Source of the DNA: DATJSJ01 sp035504175
Lineage (GTDB): Bacteria; Pseudomonadota; Alphaproteobacteria; Acetobacterales; Acetobacteraceae
Reading direction: 5' to 3'
Length of the DNA: 59,845 bases
Assembly (NCBI GenBank): GCA_035504175.1
Contig: DATJSJ010000006.1
Coordinates: 1-59,845 of the forward strand
Positions 17,723 through 26,168 of this stretch are shown here, in pieces. Under the pieces are notes generated by a model. That model was not told where the DNA came from and did no database searches. It saw nothing but the letters and a program-made list of their open reading frames with translations. The stretch's first letter is position 1, and every line of letters starts with the position of its first letter. Position numbers and translations under genes: made by a program.

Positions 17723-18244
17723 GTGACAGCGAAACCCGGATCCGACCTCACGCGGCTGAACGACGCCGATCGCGAGGCGTTCACCGCCCTGCTCGCCGGC
17801 GTCTACGAGCACTCGCCCTGGGTCGCCGCGTCCGCCTGGCCCGCACGCCCGTTTGCCGACCTGCACGACCTGCACGCCGCGCTGTCCCGTGCGGTGCGGG
17901 GTGCCGAGCCGGCCGCGCAACTGGCACTGATCCGCGCCCATCCCGAGCTCGCCGCCCGTGCCGCCGCGCCGCTGACCGCGGACTCTGCCCGCGAGCAGCG
18001 CGGCGCCGGGCTGGACAACTGCGCGCCGGCGGAGCTGCAGGCGTTCCAGCGCCTCAACCGCGACTACCGCGCCCGCTTCGGCTTCCCCTTCGTGATCGCG
18101 GTGCGCGGCCGGACACGGCAGCAGATCATCGCCGAGGCGGAGCGGCGGCTGCAGCGCACCGCCGCGGAGGAGCAGGACGAGGCGCTGCGCCAGATCGACC
18201 GGATCGCCTGGCTGCGCCTCGTCGACCGCTTCGGCGAGGCATAG
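17723..18244 (+). CDS. uraD: OHCU decarboxylase
   Basis: 173 aa. It has the family pattern FTALLAGVYEHSPWVA near residue 20, IRAHPELAARAA (the catalytic His), SAREQRGAGLDN, and LNRDYRARFGFPFVIAVRGR. It decarboxylates OHCU to S-allantoin. The GTG at 17723 is chosen because AGGAG sits 7 bp upstream and it gives the family length; the frame is open back to 17615 but that part is not conserved-looking. No allantoinase is visible in the window, so later steps must be encoded elsewhere. Confidence 0.93.
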   Translation: MTAKPGSDLTRLNDADREAFTALLAGVYEHSPWVAASAWPARPFADLHDLHAALSRAVRGAEPAAQLALIRAHPELAARAAAPLTADSAREQRGAGLDNCAPAELQAFQRLNRDYRARFGFPFVIAVRGRTRQQIIAEAERRLQRTAAEEQDEALRQIDRIAWLRLVDRFGEA

Positions 18245-18495
18245 GTCGGCCGGGTCGGCCGGGCGGCACCAGCCCCCGGCACCCGCCGGCGCCCGGCGGC
18301 ACGGCGCTGCTCCGACCCACACAGGCGCGCGCAGGCGCGGTGCTTGACGCTGCCCGGCCTTGGGAGCAAGTCGCCACCCAGGGAGCGGCCGGACGCGCCG
18401 CGGCGGCGGGAGCGACGCATGACCGACGGCTTCACCCAGACCCCAACCATCGGGGCGCGACGCGTCCGCCGCGGCGCCCGCGCCGGGGTCGGCCG

Positions 18496-19584
18496 GTGAT
18501 CCGCAAGGAAGACCGACGGCTGCGCGTCGGCGTGCTGGGCGCCGGGCCGATCGCGCAATTCGCCCATCTCGAATCCTGCGTGAAGGCGCGCAACGCCGAT
18601 CTCTACGCGATCTGCGAGGCGGCACCCGACCTGCTCGAGCGCGTCGCCGCCTACTATCAGCCGACCCGCACCTTCACCGACTATGACGCGATGCTGGCCG
18701 ATCCGGCGCTCGAGGCCGTGGTGGTCGCGACCTCCGATGCCTGGCACGTGCCGATGTCGATCCGTGCGCTGGAAGCCGGCAAGGCCGTGCTGTGCGAAAA
18801 GCCGATCGGCGTCGCGGTCGAGGAGGTGGAGGGGTTGCGCGACGTGGTGCGGCGCACTGGGCGCGTACTGCAGGTCGGCCACATGAAGCGCTTCGACCCC
18901 GGGCTGCAGGCTGCACGTGACTTCATCGCGACGGAGATGGGTGCGCCGCTTGCCCTCAAGGCCTGGTACTGCGATTCGACGCATCGCTACAGCATGACCG
19001 ATGCGGTGCAGCCGCTGCCGATCGTGAGCCGCGCGCAGAAGAAGCCGACCGACAACCCCAAGGCCGATCTGGCGCGCTACTACATGCTTGCCCATGGCAG
19101 CCACCTCGTCGATACGGCGCGCTACCTCTGCGGCGAACTCACCGAGGTGCGGGCCCGGCTGTCCGAGCGTTTCGGCGCCTATTGCTGGTTCGTGGAGACC
19201 GGATTCGCCAACGGCACGCTCGGTCACCTCGATCTCACGATCGCCGTGCGCATGGACTGGCACGAGGGCTTCACGCTGTATGGCGAGCACGGCAGCATCA
19301 TCGCCAGGACCTACAATCCCTGGTACTATAAATCGAGCGACGTCGACATCTTCCACGAGCGCGACGCCACCACCCGGCGCGTGCTCGGCGCGGACGGGCA
19401 CTTCTTCCGCCGTCAGCTCGAGGGCTTTGCCGCGACCATGCTGGACGGCGCGCCGCAGACCGGCGCCGATATCGAGGATGGGCTCGCCTCGGTGCGCGCC
19501 ATGGCGGCGATCGCGGAGTCGGTCCGCACCGGCCGGACCGTCACGCTCGCCGACATGCGTGGCTCGGTCGGAGGTGCATCGTGA
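18496..19584 (+). CDS. Gfo/Idh/MocA family NAD(P)-dependent oxidoreductase
   Basis: 362 aa. Rossmann motif VGVLGAGPIAQFAHLESC, then VVVATSDAWHVPMS, the catalytic CEKPIGV loop and GHMKRFDPGLQAA. The C-terminal part has AHGSHLVDTARYLCGE. It is not close to the copies at 7468 and 58847. The GTG at 18496 is used; the open extension to 18340 is Arg/Pro-rich. First gene of a five-gene operon whose members overlap or abut. It probably oxidises a sugar, polyol or glycoside before isomerisation. Confidence 0.88.
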   Translation: MIRKEDRRLRVGVLGAGPIAQFAHLESCVKARNADLYAICEAAPDLLERVAAYYQPTRTFTDYDAMLADPALEAVVVATSDAWHVPMSIRALEAGKAVLCEKPIGVAVEEVEGLRDVVRRTGRVLQVGHMKRFDPGLQAARDFIATEMGAPLALKAWYCDSTHRYSMTDAVQPLPIVSRAQKKPTDNPKADLARYYMLAHGSHLVDTARYLCGELTEVRARLSERFGAYCWFVETGFANGTLGHLDLTIAVRMDWHEGFTLYGEHGSIIARTYNPWYYKSSDVDIFHERDATTRRVLGADGHFFRRQLEGFAATMLDGAPQTGADIEDGLASVRAMAAIAESVRTGRTVTLADMRGSVGGAS

Positions 19585-20405
19585 AGCTTGGGATTTTCGC
19601 CAAGACCTTCTCCGGCACGGACGCCGCGGCCGTGCTGCACGCGGTGCGGGCGGCCGGATATTCCTGCACCCAGTTCAACATGGCGTGCGCCGGGCTTCCC
19701 GCCATGCCGGATGCGATTCCGGACGGCGTGCTGCGGGCGGTCGCAGCGGCGGCGCAGCAGGCAGGGGTCGTGATCGCGGCGCTGTCCGGCACCTACAACA
19801 TGATCCATCCCGATCCGGCACAGCGCGCGACGGGACAGCGCCGGCTGCGCGTCATGCTGGAGGCGGCGCGGGCCCTCGGGGTGCCGCTCGTCACGCTCTG
19901 CACCGGCACGCGCGATCCCGAGGACCAGTGGCGCGCGCACCCGGACAACGCCACACCGGAAGCCTGGGCGGAGATGCGGCAGGAGATGGCACAGGCCCTG
20001 CAGCACGCGGAGGCGGTCGGCGTCGACCTCGGCATCGAGCCGGAGCAGGCCAACGTCGTGACCTCCGCCGCCGAGGCGCACCGGCTGATCGAGGAACTGC
20101 GCTCGGCGCGGCTGCGCGTGGTGCTCGATCCCGCCAATCTGTTCGAGCGTGCGGATGCCGACGATGCGCGCCGCATCGTCGCGGACGCGGTCGCGCTGTG
20201 CGGCGACCGCATCGCCATGGCACATGCCAAGGACCGTCGCGCGGACGGGACATTCGCGACCGCCGGCACCGGTATCGTCGACTTCCCCGAGTTCATCGCG
20301 CGGCTGCGAGCCGCGGGGTTCGACGGTCCGATCGTCACCCATGGGCTTTCGGCAGCAGAGGCGCCCGGCGTCGCCGCCTATCTGCGCGGCCTCGGCGCGG
20401 AATGA
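19581..20405 (+). CDS. Sugar phosphate isomerase/epimerase family TIM barrel
   Basis: 274 aa xylose-isomerase-like AP endonuclease 2 fold. It opens MKLGIFAKTFSG and carries candidate metal ligands in successive strands: Glu in GIEPEQANV, Asp in VVLDPANLFE and His in MAHAKDRR. Relatives include IolE/IolI inosose enzymes, tagatose epimerases and 3-keto-sugar enzymes. GTG start overlaps the dehydrogenase stop by 4 bp; stop overlaps the next ATG by 4 bp. It likely epimerises or isomerises the keto product made by the dehydrogenase; the substrate is unknown. Confidence 0.85.
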   Translation: MKLGIFAKTFSGTDAAAVLHAVRAAGYSCTQFNMACAGLPAMPDAIPDGVLRAVAAAAQQAGVVIAALSGTYNMIHPDPAQRATGQRRLRVMLEAARALGVPLVTLCTGTRDPEDQWRAHPDNATPEAWAEMRQEMAQALQHAEAVGVDLGIEPEQANVVTSAAEAHRLIEELRSARLRVVLDPANLFERADADDARRIVADAVALCGDRIAMAHAKDRRADGTFATAGTGIVDFPEFIARLRAAGFDGPIVTHGLSAAEAPGVAAYLRGLGAE

Positions 20406-21313
20406 GCGGCTTCATCCTCCGGCGCGACAACGCGGCGCTGCAGGGCACCGATACCGGGACCGGCGCTCTCACCGTGCTGTTCCAGCACGGGCTCGGCGGC
20501 AGCGAGGCGCAGGTCGCGGAGAACTTCCCGCCGGCGGCGTCGATGCGTCGGATCACGTTGGAGTGCCGGGCGCAGGGCGGTTCCACCGCCGGCACCGCGC
20601 GGCCATTCTCGATCGCGATGTTCAGCGATGACGTGCTCGCGGCCTGCGACGCGCGCGGCGTCGATGCCTTCGTCGCCGGCGGCATCTCCATGGGCGCGGC
20701 GATCGCGCTGCGCCTCGCGGTGCGCGTGCCCGCGCGCGTGCGCGGCCTGATCCTCGCCCGTCCGGCCTGGCTGTTCGACCCGGCTCCGGCCAATCTGCGT
20801 CCTTACGCCGAGGTCGCGACCCTGCTGCGCGCGCATCCGCCGGAAGCGGCGAAGGCGCGCTTCACCGCCGGCGCGACGGCGCAGATGCTGGCGCGCGACG
20901 CGCCGGACAATCTCGCCTCGCTGCTCGGCTTCTTCGACCGGCCCGATCCGGCGCTCACCGCGACGCTGCTCGCCGACATCGCCGCCGACGGCCCGGGGGT
21001 CAGCCGCGCGGAAGCCGCCGCGCTCCGCATCCCCACCCTCGTGATCGGTCATGCGGTCGATCACGCTCACCCGCTCGCCGCCGCCGAGGCGTTGACCGCC
21101 GCCAGCCCCGGCGCGCGCCTGGTGCAGATCCCCCCCAAGGCGACAGAGCGGGAGGCGCATGTCGCTGCGATGCGGGCAGCGATTCGGGATTTCCTGCTGG
21201 AACTCGGCCGCAGCGCCGAAGCCGCACCGGGGCCGGCCCCGCATGCTGCGCCATCCGACGCAAGCGGGCACGCCTCGTGGTCCATGCTACCGAGAGCACC
21301 CCGCCATGCCTGA
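20402..21313 (+). CDS. Alpha/beta-hydrolase
   Basis: 303 aa. Nucleophile elbow GGISMGAAIALRL places the catalytic Ser near residue 98. The oxyanion region is FQHGLGGSEAQ, a late Asp candidate lies in GHAVDHAHPL, and the catalytic His is probably in EREAHVAAM. The C-terminal 30 residues are Ala/Pro-rich and look unstructured. In a sugar operon it may be a lactonase or an esterase/deacylase. It overlaps the epimerase gene by 8 bp. Confidence 0.8.
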   Translation: MSGFILRRDNAALQGTDTGTGALTVLFQHGLGGSEAQVAENFPPAASMRRITLECRAQGGSTAGTARPFSIAMFSDDVLAACDARGVDAFVAGGISMGAAIALRLAVRVPARVRGLILARPAWLFDPAPANLRPYAEVATLLRAHPPEAAKARFTAGATAQMLARDAPDNLASLLGFFDRPDPALTATLLADIAADGPGVSRAEAAALRIPTLVIGHAVDHAHPLAAAEALTAASPGARLVQIPPKATEREAHVAAMRAAIRDFLLELGRSAEAAPGPAPHAAPSDASGHASWSMLPRAPRHA

Positions 21314-22040
21314 CCCGAAGACGAACCGACCGTCGCGGACCTGGATCGAGACGCTGCCGCGGGACCGCCTGCTCGGCGAGCTCTCGCTGTGGTCGGCCGA
21401 TCTCACCAACCTCGAGCGCGACATACGCCGCAGCGAGCCCTACGCCGATCTCTACCACATCGACGTCGCGGATGGCCGCTTCGCGCCCTCGTTTCTGTTC
21501 TTCCCGGACCAGGTCGCGCGCATCCGAGCCCTGACCGCGACACCGCTGCACGTCCACCTGATGGTCGAGCCCGACATCCTGCTGCCGCAGATCCGGCAGT
21601 TCGCCGAAGCCGGCGCGGATCTCGTCACCATCCATGCCGAGGCGGGCGCCACCCTCGACGAGGCGCTGGCGCTGATCGGCGATCTCGGCTGCGCCGCGGG
21701 CCTCGTGCTGCGGGTGGAAACGCCGGTCACGGCGATCATCCCCTGGCTCGACCGCATCCGCTTCGTGACGCTGCTCGGCACCGCGATCGGCATAAAGGGG
21801 CAGGGCCTGTCGGAGTCCGCGTTGCCGCGGCTGCGGCAGGCGCGCACGCTGATCCGTGACGCCGGACGCGAGGCAGCAATTCGCCTGGCCGCGGATGGCG
21901 GCATCCGGGAGGCCACGGTGCCGGACCTGCACCAGGCCGGGGCCGAGACGGTGGTGCTCGGCTCGCTCGCCTTCGCCGACCCGGATCTGGCCGGGCGGAT
22001 CGCGTGGCTGCACGGCCTGCCATCGCCGCGGGCAGGCTGA
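21306..22040 (+). CDS. Ribulose-phosphate 3-epimerase-family enzyme (RPE/AlsE-like)
   Basis: 244 aa TIM barrel, slightly longer than the usual 220. Metal and catalytic motifs are present: YHIDVADGRFAPSFLF (His/Asp), HLMVEP, TIHAEA and the phosphate-binding LAADGGI with VVLGSLAF. The canonical DVMDG is DVADG here. Being next to a ROK kinase mirrors the E. coli alsE-alsK pair (allulose-6-phosphate 3-epimerase and allose kinase), so a 6-phosphoketohexose epimerase is as likely as a true RPE. Confidence 0.85.
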   Translation: MPDPKTNRPSRTWIETLPRDRLLGELSLWSADLTNLERDIRRSEPYADLYHIDVADGRFAPSFLFFPDQVARIRALTATPLHVHLMVEPDILLPQIRQFAEAGADLVTIHAEAGATLDEALALIGDLGCAAGLVLRVETPVTAIIPWLDRIRFVTLLGTAIGIKGQGLSESALPRLRQARTLIRDAGREAAIRLAADGGIREATVPDLHQAGAETVVLGSLAFADPDLAGRIAWLHGLPSPRAG

Positions 22041-22996
22041 TGCCGCAGGCGCTTGCCGTCGATATCGGCGGCACCGAACTGCGCGTGGCGGTGGTCGACG
22101 CGGCGGGCCGCGTGCTGGACCTTGCCGCCACCGCAACCGACAGCGCCGGCGGGCCGGAGGCGGTGATCGCGCAGATCCTGGCGCTGACGGAGCGGGTGCG
22201 GCGGAGCGTGACGGCCGAGCTGGTCGGACTGGGGGCGGCCGCGCCGGGCCCGCTCGATCCGGTGGCCGGCATCGCGCTGGCGCCGCCGACGCTGCGAGGC
22301 TGGCGGGAGGTGCCGCTTGCGGCACTGCTCTCCGCGCGACTCGGGCTGACGGTGGCGATCGAGAACGACGCCAATGCCGCCGCACTCGGCGAGTGGCGCT
22401 TCGGCGCCGGGCGCGGCACGCGGCACATGGTGTTCGTCACCGTGAGCACGGGCATCGGCGGCGGCGTCATCGCGGACGGACGTCTGCTGCACGGCCATCG
22501 CGGCCTGGCGGCGGAAATCGGCCACATGACGGTGGCGCTCGGCTCCGCGCACAGCCTGTTCGGCGGCGCCGCCGGCAGTTGGGAGGCGCTCGCCTCCGGC
22601 ACGGCGCTCGGGCGGGAGGCAGACCGCCGCGCGGTCGGCGCCGAAGGCGCGCGGCTGCGCGCGCTGGCCGGCACCGATCCGGTCTCCGCGCGGCACGTGG
22701 TGGTGGCGGCGCGGGAGGGCGACGCGCTCGCCGCCACGCTGCTGCGCGAGGAAGCGGCGCTGCTCGGCATCGGCTTCGTCAACCTGCTGCATCTCTATGC
22801 GCCGGAGCGGATCGTGGTCGGCGGCGGACTTGGCTCCGCGCTCGACCTGATGCGAACGGAGATCGAGCGGACCATCGGCGGCCGCGCGCTGGCACCCTAT
22901 CGCGACACGCCGGTGGTCGCGGCGGCACTCGGAGGCGCGGCGGGCCTGGTCGGCGCCGCCAGCCTGGTCCTGCCTCCGGTCGGCGAAGCGGTCTGA
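22040..22996 (+). CDS. ROK-family sugar kinase lacking the zinc-cysteine motif
   Basis: 318 aa. ATP-binding motif VDIGGTELRVAVVD at the N terminus; catalytic region IENDANAAALGEW; second phosphate loop TVSTGIGGGV; EIGHMTV keeps the sugar/zinc His. The ROK signature CxCGxxGCxE is replaced by LFGGAAGSWE near residue 175, so all three Zn-binding Cys are gone while flanks are conserved (WEALASGTALG). The start shares one base with the upstream TGA. It may still be an active kinase with a restructured loop, or a sensor-like homologue. There is no N-terminal HTH, so it is not a ROK repressor. Confidence 0.85.
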   Translation: MPQALAVDIGGTELRVAVVDAAGRVLDLAATATDSAGGPEAVIAQILALTERVRRSVTAELVGLGAAAPGPLDPVAGIALAPPTLRGWREVPLAALLSARLGLTVAIENDANAAALGEWRFGAGRGTRHMVFVTVSTGIGGGVIADGRLLHGHRGLAAEIGHMTVALGSAHSLFGGAAGSWEALASGTALGREADRRAVGAEGARLRALAGTDPVSARHVVVAAREGDALAATLLREEAALLGIGFVNLLHLYAPERIVVGGGLGSALDLMRTEIERTIGGRALAPYRDTPVVAAALGGAAGLVGAASLVLPPVGEAV

Positions 22997-23044
22997 CAGG
23001 CGGCGCGGCGATCGCTCAGGCGCATCACGGACACCGGGACGAGC

Positions 23045-23536
23045 TCAACCTCCACCGTCGAACGCCCGCTGCAACGCGGCGATATCCAGCTTTACCATGC
23101 GCATCATCGCCTCCATGGCCCGCTTCGCGCCGGCCCGATCGGGACCGTCGAGCAGCTTCGGCAACATGGCGGGGACGATCTGCCAGCGCAGGCCGAACCG
23201 GTCGTGCAGCCAGCCGCACTGAACCGGGCGGCCGCCATCGGCGATGAGCCCGTCCCACAGCCGGTCGACTTCCGCCTGATCGGCGCAATAGACCGACAGC
23301 GAGACCGCGTCGTTGAACGGATCGTGCGCGCCGCCGTTCATTGCCAGGTACGGCCGCCCGGCCAGCGTGAATGCCACCACCAGCGGCTCGCCGGTCTTCG
23401 CACCGGACGTGTCGACCGCACTCCGTGTCACGCTGTCGATGCGGGAATCGGGAAACAGCGACGTGTAGAGCCGTGCCGCCTCCTCCGCCTGTCCGTTGAA
23501 CCACAGGAAAGGTGCGATCGTCGGTACGTCGGTCAT
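23045..23536 (-). CDS. VOC-superfamily protein, PhnB-like
   Basis: 163 aa. The start TIAPFLWFNGQAEEAARLY followed by SLFPDSRI and the end WQIVPAMLPKLLDG are the hallmarks of the PhnB / '3-demethylubiquinone methyltransferase-like' VOC group, whose biochemical role is mostly unknown. AGGAGG lies 7-8 bp before the ATG. It stands alone, tail-to-tail with the ROK gene, and shows no link with the sugar operons. Confidence 0.88.
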   Translation of the reverse strand: MTDVPTIAPFLWFNGQAEEAARLYTSLFPDSRIDSVTRSAVDTSGAKTGEPLVVAFTLAGRPYLAMNGGAHDPFNDAVSLSVYCADQAEVDRLWDGLIADGGRPVQCGWLHDRFGLRWQIVPAMLPKLLDGPDRAGAKRAMEAMMRMVKLDIAALQRAFDGGG

Positions 23537-23696
23537 GCGTTTCTCCTCCTGAGCCGATTCGGCGCAACCGCGCGCGCCGAGAGGGCCCACCGCCTCCGTT
23601 CGAGACTGCGATTCACCCGCGTCGACGCATCCGCCCGACGCGTTCGCAGTCCAGGCTCGCCATTGGCATAAGCGGACCCTGTCGGGCGCCGTCGCA

Positions 23697-24677
23697 TCAT
23701 GGCTGCGCCGCCGTCGCTTGCAGCCGGGGCGAGGTATAGCCGGGATCATGCGCGAAGGGGAGCGGCGCACCGGCACGCAGCGCGTCCAGGATGCGGGCGA
23801 AATCGGTCTGACAGCGAAACCCCAGGGCGCGTTCGGCGAGGCCCGCATCGTAGACGCGGCCAATGCTCGCTGGCAGCTGCCAGCCGCGTCGCGCGTAGAG
23901 TGCTTCGGCATCGGGAAAATGTCGGGCGATCACCGAATTTGCCTCCCGCTTCAACGCGTCGGCCTCGCGGCGTGCAAAGGGCGTCGGTGCGGCGACGATG
24001 AAGACGCCGAAGCCGATCGTCGGCGCGCGATCGAGCGCCGCGAGATGCGCGGCCGCCGCATCCTCGACGGTCAGGCGGCGATGCAGGAACTCGTTGGCCT
24101 TGAGATTTGCGCCGGAGAGCGCGCGCTGCGTGTCGTCCTCCTCCGGAAAGAACCGCGCGGTGCGAAGCACGACGCAACTGAGGCCGCGCGTGTGGTGATG
24201 GATGCGGCACAGCCCCTCGGCCGCGAGCTTGGTCACGCCGTAGACGTTGCGCGGCTCGAGCGGCCCGGCCCGCTCGTCGAGCCAGGTGCACGTCGCACCC
24301 TCCTCCTGCCGGATCGCCTCCGAGATCATCAGCGAGGTGGTGGAGGTGAACACGAACCGGTCATGCCGCGCCTCGACCGCGGCGCGCAGCAGGTTGAGCG
24401 TGCCGGTGACGTTCACGTCGACGAAATCCTGCGCCGGCACGCGCGCCACATCTGGCTTGTGCAGCGCCCCGGCATGGATCACCGCCTCCACCGCGCGATC
24501 GGCGAAGGCCCGCTCCACGACCGCGCGGTCCGCCACCGAGCCGAGAATGTCCGTGTCGGCGGCGGGCGCGACGTCGAGCCCGATCACCGCATGACCGCGG
24601 TGCCGCAGCCGCGGGGCGAGGTGCCGGCCGAGCCAGCCGGAGGAACCGGTCAGGAGGATACGCATCGGTCGCGTCAT
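23697..24677 (-). CDS. NAD-dependent epimerase/dehydratase (extended SDR)
   Basis: 326 aa. Cofactor motif LLTGSSGWLGRHLA, then VIHAGALHKPDV and the active-site Ser-Thr-Ser of FVFTSTTSLM with YGVTK providing Tyr and Lys. The C-terminal substrate domain is of the UDP-glucose-4-epimerase/uronate dehydrogenase type. It is the last gene of the DeoR-BtpA-kinase operon on the minus strand, following the kinase remnant after 123 bp without clear features. The ATG at 24677 or 24665 could be used. Confidence 0.88.
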   Translation of the reverse strand: MTRPMRILLTGSSGWLGRHLAPRLRHRGHAVIGLDVAPAADTDILGSVADRAVVERAFADRAVEAVIHAGALHKPDVARVPAQDFVDVNVTGTLNLLRAAVEARHDRFVFTSTTSLMISEAIRQEEGATCTWLDERAGPLEPRNVYGVTKLAAEGLCRIHHHTRGLSCVVLRTARFFPEEDDTQRALSGANLKANEFLHRRLTVEDAAAAHLAALDRAPTIGFGVFIVAAPTPFARREADALKREANSVIARHFPDAEALYARRGWQLPASIGRVYDAGLAERALGFRCQTDFARILDALRAGAPLPFAHDPGYTSPRLQATAAQP

Positions 24678-24800
24678 ACGGGGTGGTGACCGCCCGATCG
24701 AGATCCCCGATGCGGTCGCCGTTGCCGGGCACTCCCGGCGGGCGGAGTGCGCCGGTCGGCCACGCCCTGCCGCGCGCTCCTTCGGGCCGCCGGGCCGCGC

Positions 24801-25334
24801 TCAGCGTGCCGCCGCGGCGAACCAGGGTCGCAGCGCGGGGTAGAGGCTGCGGAAGCGGGCGAACCCCTCGTCGTAGATCGCGGCGCAGGCGGGATCGGGC
24901 TCGACCAGCGCGCCGTGGCCGGTGAGGCGCGCGACGCCTTGCCAGTCATCCGTGACACCGGCGCCGATCGCGGCAAGCCAGGCGGCGCCGAGCGAGGAGC
25001 CGGGATGACCGGTCAGCAACTGCACCGGCGCGCCGAGCACATCGGCCACGATCTGCATCCACACGGCACTGGTCGAGCCGCCATCCGAGGCGAGCAGCCG
25101 CGTCACGGGGTAGCCGATCGCGCGGAACACCTCGACATGGTGGCGGAAGGCATAGGCCGTGCCTTCCAGCGCCGCGCGCCAGACATGGCCCGCGGAATGG
25201 CCGAGGCTGAGACCGGTGATCGTGCCGCGGGCATCGGGATCGTGGATCGGGCTTTTCTCGCCGAGGAAATAGGGCAGCAGCAGCACCCCGATGGTGGAGG
25301 TGGTGCCGATATCGATGCCGATGACCGAGGCCAT
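24801..25334 (-). pseudogene. FGGY carbohydrate kinase remnant with large internal in-frame deletion
   Basis: 177 codons. The first 19 residues (VIGIDIGTTSTIGVLL) are the phosphate-binding N terminus of FGGY kinases. They run directly into LPYFLGEKSPIHDPDARG, which belongs to the C-terminal ATPase domain (followed by GHVWRAALEGTAYAFRHH, LLASDGGSTSAVWMQIVAD and LGAAWLAAIGAG). FGGY kinases are about 500 aa, so roughly 320 residues including the whole sugar site are missing without a frameshift. The junction lies in a CTG run, so slippage or recombination between short repeats, or an assembly collapse, could explain it. It should not be an active kinase. It starts 2 bp after the BtpA-like gene stop. 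Confidence 0.85.
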
Positions 25335-25336
25335 GG

Positions 25337-26134
25337 TCAGCGCAGCGTGCCGACCCGGTCCATGAAGCGGGCGACGCGGTCGCGATCCACCGGATTCCAG
25401 GTGATGCCGTCGCGCTTGAACGTGGTGCCGACGATGCAGCCGTCGCAGATCGGCAGGATGTCCGCGACGTTGTCGACGGTGAGGCCGGTGTTGGCCAGCA
25501 CCGGCACCTCGGTCACCGCCTCGCGCACGGCGCGCAGGTCGGACTGATCGACCGCCTGGCCGGTGATCGGACCGGAAACCAGGATCGCGTCGGCGAGCGA
25601 GGAGAACACGGCGCTGCGGGCGCGCAGCGCAATCGGGCGCGTGTCGAGCGACGCGGCGAACTCGGCGTTGATGTTGAACAGCAGCCTGATGTCCGGCCGC
25701 CCGAGCTGGCGGCGTGCCTTCGCCGCGTTCTCGCAGTCCGGCACCCAGAGCCCCATGTCGGAGGCGTAGACGCCGGTGAAGATCTCGCGCACGAAGGTCG
25801 CACCGGTCGCGACCGCGATCGCGACGCTGGCGACCGGATCCCAGAGATAGTTGACGCCGAACGGCACGGTGATGTCCGGGCGCACCGCGGCGACGACTGC
25901 GCTCATCGCCGCGACCGAGGCCTGCGGCGCGCGCAGCGAGTAGGGCCGGTCGTTCTCGTTGCCAAACATCACCGCATCGATCCCGCCCTGCTGCAGCGCC
26001 TCGAGATCGGCGTGCACGCCGTCGATCAGCCGCGCCATGCCGCCGGCTTCGTCATAGAGCGGCGTGCCCGGCAGGGCGCCGATATGGACCATGCCGATGA
26101 CGGGCTTTTTCTGGCCGGGCAGGATATCGGGCAT
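25337..26134 (-). CDS. BtpA/SgcQ family protein
   Basis: 265 aa TIM-barrel-like protein with the family start VIGMVHIGALPGTP, then GIDAVMFGNENDRPY, FGVNYLWDPVASVAIA, and the end PVLANTGLTVDNV plus CIVGTTFKRDGITWNPVD. BtpA was named for photosystem I biogenesis in cyanobacteria; SgcQ is the homologue in an E. coli sugar operon. In carbohydrate clusters like this one it is thought to be a sugar or nucleoside enzyme, with no settled reaction. It lies between a DeoR regulator (34 bp upstream) and the kinase remnant (2 bp downstream). Confidence 0.9.
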   Translation of the reverse strand: MPDILPGQKKPVIGMVHIGALPGTPLYDEAGGMARLIDGVHADLEALQQGGIDAVMFGNENDRPYSLRAPQASVAAMSAVVAAVRPDITVPFGVNYLWDPVASVAIAVATGATFVREIFTGVYASDMGLWVPDCENAAKARRQLGRPDIRLLFNINAEFAASLDTRPIALRARSAVFSSLADAILVSGPITGQAVDQSDLRAVREAVTEVPVLANTGLTVDNVADILPICDGCIVGTTFKRDGITWNPVDRDRVARFMDRVGTLR

Positions 26135-26168
26135 CGGCGAGGCTCCTTGCTTCAGGCGGAACGCGGGA

